Shown here piece by piece: positions 16,772 through 26,600 of a stretch of 64,000 nucleotides of DNA (position 1 is the stretch's first letter; each line of letters starts with the position of its first letter). Below the pieces are notes generated by a model. It saw nothing but the letters and a program-made list of their open reading frames with translations, ran no database searches and was not told the DNA's origin. The translations under genes and the position numbers were made by a program. Location: the NCBI RefSeq assembly GCF_016865485.1, contig NZ_AP024452.1, forward strand, positions 952,501 through 1,016,500. The letters are read 5' to 3'. The stretch comes from Luteitalea sp. TBR-22 (GTDB lineage: Bacteria > Acidobacteriota > Vicinamibacteria > Vicinamibacterales > Vicinamibacteraceae).

Positions 16772-18330
16772 CCGGGCACGCCGATCTCGGCGTCTCCATC
16801 GTCGTGCCGTCGTACAACCGCGGTTCGTACCTCGACGTGTGGATGCGCGCGGTGGCCTCCTGGCGGCCGTTCGCGTTTCCCGTCGAGGTGCTCGTGACCG
16901 ACGACGGCGGCGCCGACCATTGCGAGGCGGTGTGCGACTGGTGGCGCGCCCGAGGCCTGGACGTGCGCTACCTGCGGGTACGCCCGCCAGGGGCGCCACG
17001 CAACAACGCCGTCGCCCGTAACGCAGGAATCCGCCTGGCTCGTTGGCCGTTGCTGCTGCAGTCCGATCCCGACATCGTCTTCGTCACCGACGTCATCAGC
17101 GCGTGCGTGGCCGCCTGGCGCCCTGGCGTGTTCTGCTCGGTGTCGCGGTACCAGCCGCTGACGCGATCGGCGTGGTACGAGCTGCGGGGCCGCACCGCCG
17201 AGGCAACGGTGGCCGACTATCGCGCCGCGGCCCACGCACGGCAGAACATGGTCCACAGTCCCGATGGGGTGCACGGCCTGCACGGTGCCTTCCTCTGTGA
17301 GACCGCGGTGCTGCGCCATCTGCGCGGCTATGACGAGCGCTTCACGCACTGGGGCTGGGAGGACTCGGACCTGCTGGGTCGACTGCGCCGACTCGGGCTG
17401 GAGCGCGTCTACGCCGAGGGCGCTGGCGTGGTGCATCAGTGGCACCCGACATTGCGCGACGATCATCCGCAGGCGCGCGCCGCGACCTATCGAGCGATGG
17501 CCTGGCAGCAGGCGCGGGCGAGCGAGCCAGCGCCGTTGGTGCGCAACCCGGTCGGATGGGGACTCGTGGACGATCCGCTTCCCGAGGACGGCCGTGACGC
17601 GGAGCCCGGGTGGGCGGCATTCCGCGCGAGGGCCGCGGCGTTCGAGGCGCGCTTGTGGAGACAGGCCGGCGATTCACAGCGAGCACTCGCCGTCCTCCGG
17701 GAGCAGGACTGGCGCGAGGCCGCCAGTCCCGACGACCAGCACCTGATGGCCGGGGAATGGGTGACCGCCGCCGTGGAGGCGAGCGACGAGACCGCAGTCA
17801 CCGAGGGCATCGAGGCGCTGGTGGACGTGGCGGGGCCGCGGGCCGCCGCCGATGTGCTCGCCCGCCGCCTGATCGCGGCTGGTGACCTCGGTGGCGCGAT
17901 CCCGATGCTGGAGGCGGCCATGGACGCACGACCCGACGCCGCGTGCCTGTCGCGACTGGTCGAGGCACGGATGGCCACCGACGCCGACGTACGGTCGCTT
18001 CTCGATCGCGCACGCGACCAGGCCTGGCTGGGGCTCGACACGTTCGAGCAGCTCCGCGTGGATGCCTACGACCACGCGGCACGCGCCCCTGGCTCACCGT
18101 GGCGCGCAGCCGTCGCCGGAGAACCGCCCGGCGACTTCCTCTTCTCCGCGGCGGGGCGGGCATGGCGCCTCGACCTGCCGCTGGCCACCTGGCTGCTCTG
18201 CGCGGCGTGCGTCGTCGATGGCGCGGGCGTCGATCCCGGCTTGCTGCCGCGCGCAATCGAACTTGGTGTCGCGGCAGAGCAGGCGTGGGCGGCGCGCGTG
18301 TCCGCAGCACGATTGGGGCACGCCCGGTGA
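16768..18330 (+). CDS. Family 2 glycosyltransferase with GWEDxD motif and helical tail
   Basis: This is a 520-residue protein. The GT-A domain (about 5-260) has VSIVVPSYNRGSYLD, a DPD in the metal-binding position, and THWGWEDSDLLGRL, the acceptor-side motif of the galactosyltransferase/chondroitin polymerase-like group. The rest (about 270-520) is helical and TPR-like. GTG 16768 is chosen for the four-base GTGA overlap with the preceding gene. It is the third of the consecutive GTs carrying a helical extension, so the tail appears to be a shared feature of this operon. Confidence 0.85.
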   Translation: MTGHADLGVSIVVPSYNRGSYLDVWMRAVASWRPFAFPVEVLVTDDGGADHCEAVCDWWRARGLDVRYLRVRPPGAPRNNAVARNAGIRLARWPLLLQSDPDIVFVTDVISACVAAWRPGVFCSVSRYQPLTRSAWYELRGRTAEATVADYRAAAHARQNMVHSPDGVHGLHGAFLCETAVLRHLRGYDERFTHWGWEDSDLLGRLRRLGLERVYAEGAGVVHQWHPTLRDDHPQARAATYRAMAWQQARASEPAPLVRNPVGWGLVDDPLPEDGRDAEPGWAAFRARAAAFEARLWRQAGDSQRALAVLREQDWREAASPDDQHLMAGEWVTAAVEASDETAVTEGIEALVDVAGPRAAADVLARRLIAAGDLGGAIPMLEAAMDARPDAACLSRLVEARMATDADVRSLLDRARDQAWLGLDTFEQLRVDAYDHAARAPGSPWRAAVAGEPPGDFLFSAAGRAWRLDLPLATWLLCAACVVDGAGVDPGLLPRAIELGVAAEQAWAARVSAARLGHAR

Positions 18331-20267
18331 TCCGCCCGGAGATCTCGGTCGTTGTTCTCACGCACGGCGACCGCCGCGGGCCGCTGCATCGACTCCTGTC
18401 GACGCTGGCGTACCAGTCGATGCCCTTCGAGCTGGTCGTGGTCTGCGGCCCCGGCGCCCCGGATGTCGCGCCGCTGCTCGCCGAGCAGGACCTGCGAGCG
18501 CTTGTCGTCCCCTGCACGCGCGCCAACGTCAGCGCGGCGAGGAATGTCGGCATCGCTGCCAGCGCCGGGCATTGCGTCGTCTTCATCGACGACGACGCCG
18601 CGCCCGTACGGCACGACTGGCTGTGTCGCTTGACCGCGCCGTTGGCGGCGCCAGGCGTCGGTGCCGTGGGCGGCGCAGTGTTGCATCGCGACACCACCAG
18701 GGCGGAGTTCGACGGCGGCGCCACCACGGTCTCCGGGTTCCAGTGCTTCACGAGCGCCGATCGTGCCGTGCCGGCGCCCGACGGCCGCCCGTGGATCGGC
18801 CGGGTGCCCGGGGGCAACTGCGCCATCGCGCGAGAGGCCCTCGAACGGGTCGGCGGCTTCGATGAGGCCTACGCCTACTACCTCGACGAGGCGGACATCT
18901 GCCTCCGCATGATCGCGGCCGGGTACTCGGTGGCCCACGCCACCGACGCGATGGTGCGGCACGACCCGGTCGCGTCGGCACACGGCGCGGCAGGGCATCG
19001 CGATCGCTATCCCATCGCCCGCAGTGACGCGTACTTCGTGCTGAGGCACGTGCCGGGCTCACGCGCTGCACGTGTCTGGTGCGCAGTGACCCAGCAGCAC
19101 AGGAAGCACTTCATCACCGAGGGCCCGCACCTCCGTCGTCGTGGCGAGCTCGACGCCATGGGGTTGCTGCGCTTCCGTCTCGACGCCTGGCGTGGGCTCG
19201 TCGACGGTATCCGGGCCGGCCTGACCTCGCGCGCCGACATCCCACGCATCACCGCGCGCGAGACCCCTCCCGTCGATGCCCGGCCACCGCGCGTCCAGGT
19301 CGTCGTTCCCGATGTGTGCCCGCCACCTCACGACGGGCTGGCGTGGCTGGAGCAGCTTTCCTCGTACGGCTGTGCGGTGACGCTGGTATCCGGCGCCAAT
19401 TGGCTGTGGCGCCCGGGGGTGACCACTCGGCCCGACGCGCCACTTGCGCCGCCGGCTCCCCTGGCGGCCGGTGAGCCGCGGCTCGCCCTCCGAGCCGAGC
19501 GGGCGCTGCAGTGGGCACAGCACCTGATGGCGATGGACGCCGTGTGGCAGGTCGTGGCCTGGCCCGGGGACGATGTGGAGGCCTCGCTCGTGCAACTGGC
19601 GACCGGGTGGCCTGTCGTGGCCGCCGGCGCCGTTGCCGGGGCACGCGTCGACGGCGAGGACGACGAGCCGTGGCTTGCCGACGGGCCGCCCTGGTGGGCA
19701 ACTGCAGTGCAGGCCCGTCCCGAAACACCCGCGGCCCTGGCGTCGGCCTTGAAGGCTGTGGCGCGCACCGTGACTCCCCGGCCCGGAACCGACTGGAACC
19801 CGTGGACGCTCGCCGCCGCCTTCCTCGTGCGCTGGCTGGAGCCGGATGTCGATCGGCCCCGCGACGACACGCGCGTCGCGGGCGCTTTGGGGGCGACCGT
19901 CCTTCCCGTGGTGCGGCACTGCCTGCGCCAGGGAGACGCCGCCAATGCAGAGGCGTTGGGGGTGCGGGCACGCGCCCGACTGGCGACGGTGCCGACGTTG
20001 CTGGCCGAACTGGACTATCACCTCGGGCGGGCCGCGCGTGCACGTGGCGACGACGCGACCGCGCGGTCCCGGTACGAGTCGGTCAGGGACACGCCTCGCA
20101 CCCTCGACGTGCCTCGCGAGATCCGGGCCGGCGCCTGCTTCCATCTCGGAGTGCTCGCGCAGGCGCGCGGCGACGCGCCTGCGGCCGCTGAACTCGCCCG
20201 CGAGTGCCTGGCCTGGTATCCCGACCATGGCGCGGCGCGACGCTTGCTCCACGAGGTCACCGCATGA
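18327..20267 (+). CDS. Family 2 glycosyltransferase with C-terminal TPR region
   Basis: This is a 646-residue protein. Its N-terminal GT2 domain (about 1-260) contains ISVVVLTHGDRRG, CVVFIDDDAAPV and GGFDEAYAYYLDEADICLR, split across the fold as expected. A middle section (about 310-430) looks like a degenerate sugar-nucleotide-binding lobe. The tail contains TPR-like helices (ACFHLGVLAQARGD, near 600). GTG 18327 overlaps the upstream gene in GTGA. The same Asp-rich motif as in the 13832 gene suggests that the two GT2 domains are paralogues. Confidence 0.85.
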   Translation: MIRPEISVVVLTHGDRRGPLHRLLSTLAYQSMPFELVVVCGPGAPDVAPLLAEQDLRALVVPCTRANVSAARNVGIAASAGHCVVFIDDDAAPVRHDWLCRLTAPLAAPGVGAVGGAVLHRDTTRAEFDGGATTVSGFQCFTSADRAVPAPDGRPWIGRVPGGNCAIAREALERVGGFDEAYAYYLDEADICLRMIAAGYSVAHATDAMVRHDPVASAHGAAGHRDRYPIARSDAYFVLRHVPGSRAARVWCAVTQQHRKHFITEGPHLRRRGELDAMGLLRFRLDAWRGLVDGIRAGLTSRADIPRITARETPPVDARPPRVQVVVPDVCPPPHDGLAWLEQLSSYGCAVTLVSGANWLWRPGVTTRPDAPLAPPAPLAAGEPRLALRAERALQWAQHLMAMDAVWQVVAWPGDDVEASLVQLATGWPVVAAGAVAGARVDGEDDEPWLADGPPWWATAVQARPETPAALASALKAVARTVTPRPGTDWNPWTLAAAFLVRWLEPDVDRPRDDTRVAGALGATVLPVVRHCLRQGDAANAEALGVRARARLATVPTLLAELDYHLGRAARARGDDATARSRYESVRDTPRTLDVPREIRAGACFHLGVLAQARGDAPAAAELARECLAWYPDHGAARRLLHEVTA

Positions 20268-21247
20268 CGCCAGACGTCCCCCGCCTCAGGCTCGGGCTCA
20301 TTCTCGATCCGGAGTTCGTTCTGCTGGAGCGCAGCGTCGCGGCGACGACCCCGGCGCTGATCCGCGGACTCTGCAGGGCGTTCGACACGCGCATCATCCA
20401 CGACCAGGCGACCTTCGATGCGCGGTCGCCCGAGGTCGACGTGCTGGTGTCACTGGAGCCGGGATGGGCGGCGCCGGTGCTCGATTGGCGGCGCGGCCAG
20501 CGTCGCCACGGTGCACCGCCTGCGTACGTGATGATGAGCGATCCTCACCAGGGCGCGTGGCGCCAGGAGTACGTGCGCGACCAGGGCATCGACCACGTGC
20601 TGGCGCTCTACTGGGCGCCCACCCTTCGGCACTTCGCCGCAGACCTGCACCCGCGGCTGATCCACTTTCCCTGGACCGTGCCCGACCGCTGGTTCTCCGA
20701 CGCGCCCTTGCGCTGGCGAGGCAGTTCCACGCTGACGGTGTTCGGAGCCGCGGATGACCCGGCATATGAACTGCGCAACTGGTGCCGCACGCAGCCGGGC
20801 GTGGCATCGTCGCGGGTGAGCGGGGTGGAGAACCCAGTGTACGAGAACGAGGACTACTTCGCCTGGCTGCAGGAGTTCGATGCGGTGATCGTCGCCGGGT
20901 CGGAGGCGCCCGCGTACCGGCTCACCACGCCCAAGTACTTCGAGGCCGCGGCGGCGGGTTGCCTGGTCTTCGCCCAGCAGACCGACGACCTGGAGCGCCT
21001 CGGCTTCGTCGATGGCGTGCACTGCCTGACCTTCACCCGCGATACCTTTGCGGCCGTGACGCGGCCCTATCTCGACGATCCCTCGCACCCGCGCTGGCTG
21101 GCCATCCGGGACGCCGGTCGCCGGCTGGTGCGCGAGCGCCACTCGCTGTCGCGGCGACTTGCCGATCTCGCGGCCCACATGGATCAGGCCCTGCACGCCA
21201 GAGCGCATCGCCCTGGCGATGGTCACCGGAGCGACGTGCGTGACTGA
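20264..21247 (+). CDS. CgeB-like glycosyltransferase (GT-B)
   Basis: This is a 327-residue GT-B protein resembling the spore-coat CgeB group. Its C-terminal lobe carries RLTTPKYFEAAAAGCLVF followed by DDLERLGFVDGVHCLTF, the usual family 1/CgeB end. The N-terminal lobe has LVSLEPGW and MMSDPHQGAW. ATG 20264 overlaps the preceding stop (ATGA). Since sporulation genes are absent, it most likely adds a sugar in the pathway encoded by its neighbours. Confidence 0.78.
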   Translation: MTPDVPRLRLGLILDPEFVLLERSVAATTPALIRGLCRAFDTRIIHDQATFDARSPEVDVLVSLEPGWAAPVLDWRRGQRRHGAPPAYVMMSDPHQGAWRQEYVRDQGIDHVLALYWAPTLRHFAADLHPRLIHFPWTVPDRWFSDAPLRWRGSSTLTVFGAADDPAYELRNWCRTQPGVASSRVSGVENPVYENEDYFAWLQEFDAVIVAGSEAPAYRLTTPKYFEAAAAGCLVFAQQTDDLERLGFVDGVHCLTFTRDTFAAVTRPYLDDPSHPRWLAIRDAGRRLVRERHSLSRRLADLAAHMDQALHARAHRPGDGHRSDVRD

Positions 21248-21851
21248 CCACCCGGTTCCCGACATCGAGCAGGGCGCACGCGTGCGCATCAGCGGTACGC
21301 CGCGAGTCCGTCGCGTGCCTGGCGCCCGTATCGTCTGCGGCGACGACGTCGTGCTGAACTCCTCGTGGGAGGGCTACCACAGTGCGATGCCGTTCCCGGT
21401 GACGCTGATTGCCGACCGGCCGGGCGCGCAGATCACCATCGGCGCACGCAGCCGGCTTCACGGGTGCTGCATCCATGCGTGGTCGTCGGTGACCCTGGGG
21501 CAGGCCTGCCTGGTCGCGGCAGGCGCGCAGATCCTCGACGCGCACGGGCACTCCGCAGCGCTGGAACACGCGCGACTGCGGACGCGTGTCCAGGATCGAC
21601 CCGCGGAGATCGTGATCGGCGACTACTGCTGGATCGGGCTCGGCGCCCTCGTCCTGAAGGGCGTCCACCTGGGCGAAGGCTGCATCGTCGGCGCCGGTGC
21701 GGTCGTGATGCCGGGCGAGTACCCGCCGTTCAGTCTCGTGGCCGGCGTGCCGGCGCGCGTGGTGAGGACGGTGGAGGCCTCCGCCGTGCTGCCGGAAGAC
21801 GGACTCGACGATCTCCTCCTGCGCGCAGACGTGACGCGCCTCGACTACTGA
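21240..21851 (+). CDS. Left-handed beta-helix (hexapeptide) acyltransferase
   Basis: These 203 residues show hexapeptide-repeat character (ITIGARSRLHG, EIVIGDYCWIG, VHLGEGCIVGAGAVV) and a VAGVPARVV end, as in CatB/WbbJ-type O-acetyltransferases. The expected catalytic histidine is probably the one in the CIHAWSSV or LDAHGHS segment. GTG 21240 is chosen because GGAG sits seven bases upstream; it overlaps the CgeB-like gene by eight bases. It probably O- or N-acylates a sugar of the glycan made by this operon. Confidence 0.85.
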   Translation: MTDHPVPDIEQGARVRISGTPRVRRVPGARIVCGDDVVLNSSWEGYHSAMPFPVTLIADRPGAQITIGARSRLHGCCIHAWSSVTLGQACLVAAGAQILDAHGHSAALEHARLRTRVQDRPAEIVIGDYCWIGLGALVLKGVHLGEGCIVGAGAVVMPGEYPPFSLVAGVPARVVRTVEASAVLPEDGLDDLLLRADVTRLDY

Positions 21852-21858
21852 GGCTGCC

Positions 21859-22743
21859 GTGACCATCTTCGTCCACGACGACTCCTTGTACGCTCCCGAC
21901 CAATGGCATCCGCGCTTCACGGCGCAGTTGACGGCGCACGGGAGGAGCAGCCGCCTGGTGGACCTGCACGTGATCGGCGCCGACGGCCTGGCCGGGCTCG
22001 TGGCGGCAGGGGACGGCCTGATCGCGCGCTTCGGTCATCACAACGCAGACCTGGCCGCCACGCGCGCCATGTTCGACCGGCTGGCGACGATGGTCGGCGG
22101 TCGCATCTTCCCGGCGCCGCAGAGCTACCTTTACTACGACGACAAGGCCAGGCAGGCGTCGCTGCTGCTGCATCGCGGCTACCCGACCCCGGCGACGGCG
22201 GTGGTGTCCGGTCCTGACGACCTCGACGCGTTCGTGCGGCGCGAGGGACTCCAGTGGCCCGTTGTGGTCAAACAGTCGCACGGGGCCGGATCGTCGGGCG
22301 TCAGGCTGGCGCACGGACCGGCTGATGCCGAGTTCCCCTGCATCGCGCAGCAGTTCTGTCCTGGCAACGACGGCGACGTGCGCATCAACGTGATTGGCGA
22401 TCGCGCGATGGGCTTCTGCCGGGCCAACCGCGAGGGCGACTTCAGGGCGTCCGGGTCCGGGCGCCTCACCTACCCCGAGTCGCTCGATCCGGACCTGCTC
22501 GCGACGGCATGGCGGATCTCGCGGGAGAATGGCTTCGATTCCATGGCCTACGACTTCGTACGGCTCGACGGGCGATGGGTGGTGCTCGAGATGTCGTACA
22601 CGTACGTCGACCGCGCCGTGCGGGACTGTGCCTGGTACGTGCACATGCCCTCGGGGGCCAGGCGCGACAAGGTGGGCGTCTATCCACAGGACTTCATCGT
22701 GGAGGACTTCCTGGCGCGCCTGGATCGGGGCGCGCAGGCATGA
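21859..22743 (+). CDS. ATP-grasp enzyme, RimK-like
   Basis: The 294-residue protein has an ATP-grasp layout: WPVVVKQSHGAGSSGV (the lysine and glycine-rich ATP loop), IAQQFCPGNDGDVRINVIGD and the metal-site region VVLEMSYTYVDRA. RimK-type enzymes ligate an amino acid or carboxylate to an amine or similar group, so this one may attach an amino acid to a sugar or peptide; the substrate is not evident. The final metal-ligand segment is atypical (usually NxN). GTG 21859 follows the acyltransferase stop by seven bases. Confidence 0.72.
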   Translation: MTIFVHDDSLYAPDQWHPRFTAQLTAHGRSSRLVDLHVIGADGLAGLVAAGDGLIARFGHHNADLAATRAMFDRLATMVGGRIFPAPQSYLYYDDKARQASLLLHRGYPTPATAVVSGPDDLDAFVRREGLQWPVVVKQSHGAGSSGVRLAHGPADAEFPCIAQQFCPGNDGDVRINVIGDRAMGFCRANREGDFRASGSGRLTYPESLDPDLLATAWRISRENGFDSMAYDFVRLDGRWVVLEMSYTYVDRAVRDCAWYVHMPSGARRDKVGVYPQDFIVEDFLARLDRGAQA

Positions 22744-23696
22744 CCGTGGACGCAGCAGCCGCCGGGTCGCGACGTGGCAGGCCGCGCGTGCTGATGGTTG
22801 CCGACGTACCGGGCTGGGCACACGATCACAAGTCGCGGGCGCTCGCGCACGTGCTCGCGCCGGCATTCGACATCGTCATCCGGCACGACTTCGCCGTGAC
22901 GCCCGACGACATCGCCGCCGCCGACCTCGTGCTCGTGTACTACTGGCAGCAGTTGAAGTACCAGCCTGCGGTCGCCGACGCCTGCCGGCGTCGCCGCAAG
23001 ACCGTGATGGTCGGCGTGTGCTCGCACTACGAGCTCGCGCCTGACCAGCGCGACGAGGGACTTCGGCTGATCCGGGAGTGTGCCGGGCGCCTGTTTGCCA
23101 ACAGCCGCCTGCTCGAGCGCGAGTTCGCGCCCATCGCGGATCTCCCGGTGCACTACACCCCGAACGGCGTCGATACCGGGCGCTTCACGCCTGGCAGCGA
23201 AGGCGAGCCTCCGCCACCGCTGCGCGCCGGGTGGACGGGCAATCGCCACATCCCCGACGCCGAGCATCGCGGCGTCGATTCGGTGCTCGAGCCTGCCGTA
23301 CGCGGACTCGAGGGCGTGACCCTGGTGATCGCCGACAAGAAGGCAGCCGTGCGCCAGCATGCCGACATGCCGGCCTTCTATCGCGGCTTGCACGTGTACG
23401 TGTGCGCCAGCAGGTCGGAGGGGACGCCCAATCCCTGCCTCGAGGCGGCGGCCTGCGGGCTGCCCCTCGTCACGACGCGCGTCGGCAACATGCCGGAGTT
23501 CGTGGTCGATGGCGTGAACGGCTGGCTGGTGGACCGATCACCGGAAGCGTTCGCGGCGGCGCTCGTCCGCTTGCGCGACGACGAGGCGCTGCGCCGGCGC
23601 ATGGGGCAGGCCGCGCGGGAGACGAGCCTGGCCTGGGACTGGCGCGTGCAGGCCCCGGCGTACGCCGCGATGTTCGCCGAGGCCCTCGCCTCGTGA
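22740..23696 (+). CDS. GT4 glycosyltransferase
   Basis: This is a 318-residue GT-B enzyme. The N-terminal lobe has RVLMVADVPGWAHDHKS, then HYTPNGVDTGRF. The C-terminal lobe has SRSEGTPNPCLEAAACGLP with the E-x7-E motif and GNMPEFV. It is shorter than typical GT4 proteins (about 370). ATG 22740 overlaps the ATP-grasp gene in ATGA, and its end overlaps the Maf-like gene in GTGA, so expression is tightly coupled. Confidence 0.85.
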   Translation: MTVDAAAAGSRRGRPRVLMVADVPGWAHDHKSRALAHVLAPAFDIVIRHDFAVTPDDIAAADLVLVYYWQQLKYQPAVADACRRRRKTVMVGVCSHYELAPDQRDEGLRLIRECAGRLFANSRLLEREFAPIADLPVHYTPNGVDTGRFTPGSEGEPPPPLRAGWTGNRHIPDAEHRGVDSVLEPAVRGLEGVTLVIADKKAAVRQHADMPAFYRGLHVYVCASRSEGTPNPCLEAAACGLPLVTTRVGNMPEFVVDGVNGWLVDRSPEAFAAALVRLRDDEALRRRMGQAARETSLAWDWRVQAPAYAAMFAEALAS

Positions 23697-26600
23697 GCAC
23701 CGCGTCCACCCACCTTGCGAGGAACCTCGCGGCGCTGGGCCTGTCCCCGCAGGCGCTGCGCGAAACGGCGCCCGCCGAATGGCGGATCGACGTCGAGGGC
23801 GACGCGGTCACGGCCGCCTGGATGGCCAACGGTGCCGGCGGCTGGGTGCGGCTGCACAGTGCGCGGGATCCGCTGAAGGAAGCACGCGACCTCGTCGAAG
23901 CCGCAGTGCCTGACGTCGGCAGCCGCCATGCCGTGCTGCTGCTGGGGGCCGGGCTCGGATTCGCGGCCGACGCGATCGAGCTCATCGCGCCAGACACGAT
24001 CATCCTCGTCGCCGAGCCGTCGGCGACCCTGGCCGTCGGCTTCATGTCGCGGCGCGACTGGACCGCCCGGATCGCCGCCGGGCGCCTGTGTCTGTTCGTT
24101 GGCCCGGACTACGCGGCCACGGGACAGGCGCAGCGGGTCCTCGAGACCTGCGCTGGTCCCGTACCGGTCATCGTGCAGCCGGTCATCCGCCGGCGTCATG
24201 CCGAAGCACTGGTGGACGCACATGCGAAGGTGGAGCGCCTCCGCTTTGGCTGGCGAGCCAATGCAGAGGCGCGCGCCCGGTTCGCGGGTCCGTACCTGCG
24301 GAACACCCTTGCCAACCTGCCGGCCCTGGCGGCAGGAGCCGATGTCGCCGCGCTCGCTGGCTGCGCGGCGGGACGGCCGGTGTTCGTGGCGGCGGCGGGG
24401 CCGTCGCTGGATGCCGACGTCGCCGCGCTGGCGGCCTTGCGCTCACGGGCGCTCCTGATCTGCGTGGACACGGCGGTTGCGCCGCTGCGGCGTCACGGCC
24501 TGGTACCAGACCTCGTCGTGTCGGTCGATCCGGCTGCGCTCAACGCCAGGAACCTCCGCGCGACCTGGGCCGACGAGCGCAGTTGGCTCGTGGCCGAGGG
24601 CAGCGTCGACCCGGGCGCGCTCGCCGCCTTCGCAGGACGCGTCTTCTACTTCCGGGTCGCAGACCACCACCCCTGGCCATGGTTGCGCGCACGGGGCATC
24701 GACTGCGGGCTCCTCGACGCCTGGGGCTCGGTGCTCGTCACCGCGATCGACCTTGCCCTGCGCATTGGCGGGAGCCCGGTGGTGCTCTGGGGCGCAGACC
24801 TCGCCTATTCCCGCGGCCAGACCTACTGCCGCCACGTGCCGCACGAAGAGCTCTGGGCCCTGCAGGGTCTCGCGCCGGAGGATGCGTGGGCCGCGACGCT
24901 GGCGGGGGACGGAGTCGTGACGGTGGCCGATCGGCGCGGCGAGCCCGTGCAGAGCTCGCGCCACCTGATCGAGTTCTCGAAGGGCGTGCTCGCGCGGCTG
25001 CCTGGACATGCCGTGGTGGTCAACGCCACCGACGGCGGAATCCTCGACCTCCCGGCTGCCGACCCCGCCCTGCTCGCGCGGATCGCGGACGCACCGCCCC
25101 TTGACGCGACCGGTGTGCTGCGCCGTTGCCACGAGGCCGGACGCAGGGCTGCGCCGGCGCGCCTGGTGGTCGACGAGCCGACACGTGACACCTGGCAGTG
25201 CGACATCGCCGACCTTGACGCGGCCACGCTGCCTGCCGTGATCGAGCTTGGTACCGCGGTGGCTGTTGCGATGCCGCCCGACTGCGGCCCCGTCGTCGAG
25301 TCGCCCGCGGTGATCGCGGCCGTGCACGCTGCCATCCAGCGGCGTCCACCACCCGACTGGGCGAAGGTCGTCCTGACGCCTGCAAACGCGGCGCCGGTCC
25401 CACCTGATGCTCTGCTCGCGGAAGCGCGGCGCGCGCTGGGTCTGCTCCTCGCGCGCGTGCCGACCTCGGCACGACCGCGTCCCGCGGCAGCGCTGGTGCT
25501 CAAGCGCTTCGGTGGCACGGCCACGCCTTCCACGCTCATCGACGTGCATCGTGATGGTGTCGAGGCGCTACGTGTGCTGGAGCAATCGGTCGCGCACCTG
25601 GCGACGACGCTCCCGCTTCCGGGCGATCCCGCGTTCTGGCCGGACTGGGCCTTCCTTCCGCTGCTCGCCCCGGACGCTGAGGCCCGTGCGCGTCCACTGC
25701 CCTGGGGGCGCCCGACGATGCTGCGCGAACTGCGGCGTGACGGCGACCTCGAAACGGTGGCCCGCTGGCTGTTGCTGCTCGCCTACGCCCGAGCCGAAGC
25801 GCTCGGCCTGGCGCGGGACGGCGACCCGGGCAGTTGCCTGCGCGCCGACCTGCTGTTCGTCCTCTATCACTGCGTCGCGTCCTCTGACGACGACCGTCCG
25901 GCCCGCATCGGTGTGCGCGGCGCCGACGGCCAGGTCGTCCACGGCGTGTCGGCCGCGATCGCGCCCTGGCAACTCGCGCGTGCCCTGACCGGCCTGCTGC
26001 GTCGTGAGGAAACTCCACCCCGGGCGGACGCACTTCCGGGCATTCGCATCGGCTGGACGCACCCGGCGCACGCGGATCATCCGCTCGCGCCGTTCCTCGA
26101 CGGAGCGGTGCGACGTGTGCCGGCCGTCGACCTGCACCGATCGGCCGGACTGCCGCCGTCGCTGAACCTGTGCGCCCTCGACGGCTCCAGCGTCCTCGCC
26201 ACACCATACATGTCGCGACGAGGGTTTCGCCTGAGCGCGGACGGTGTGGTGGAGCCCGACGAGGTCGAGTGGCCACTCGACATCAATGGTGTCGTGGTGC
26301 TCGATGATGGCACCCGGGTGGGCTGGGGGCGCGACGATGCCGGCCAGTGGCGCCTGGCGTGGTGGCGAGGCAGCCATGGACGTCAGGTGTCCCTTCCGCA
26401 TCCGTGCACGCGCGTCGCAGTGACGCGTGACGGGCGACGGCTCTGCTGCGGCAGCAGCGTCGGCGTCGTCACGACGGTCGATGCCGCCACCGGCACTGTC
26501 CTGGCCGACGAGCCTGTCGGCGCGGGTCTGCCGACGCGGTTGCCGGGTGGAGACCTGCACGTGGGCAGCCTTCGCATCGGAGCCGACGGACGGCTCGATC

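Noticed and set aside
13670-16999. Antisense open frame of 1109 codons on the minus strand
   Set aside because: It is a high-GC shadow of the GT2-GT4-TPR genes, composition is His/Arg/Gly-rich and no domain is recognised.
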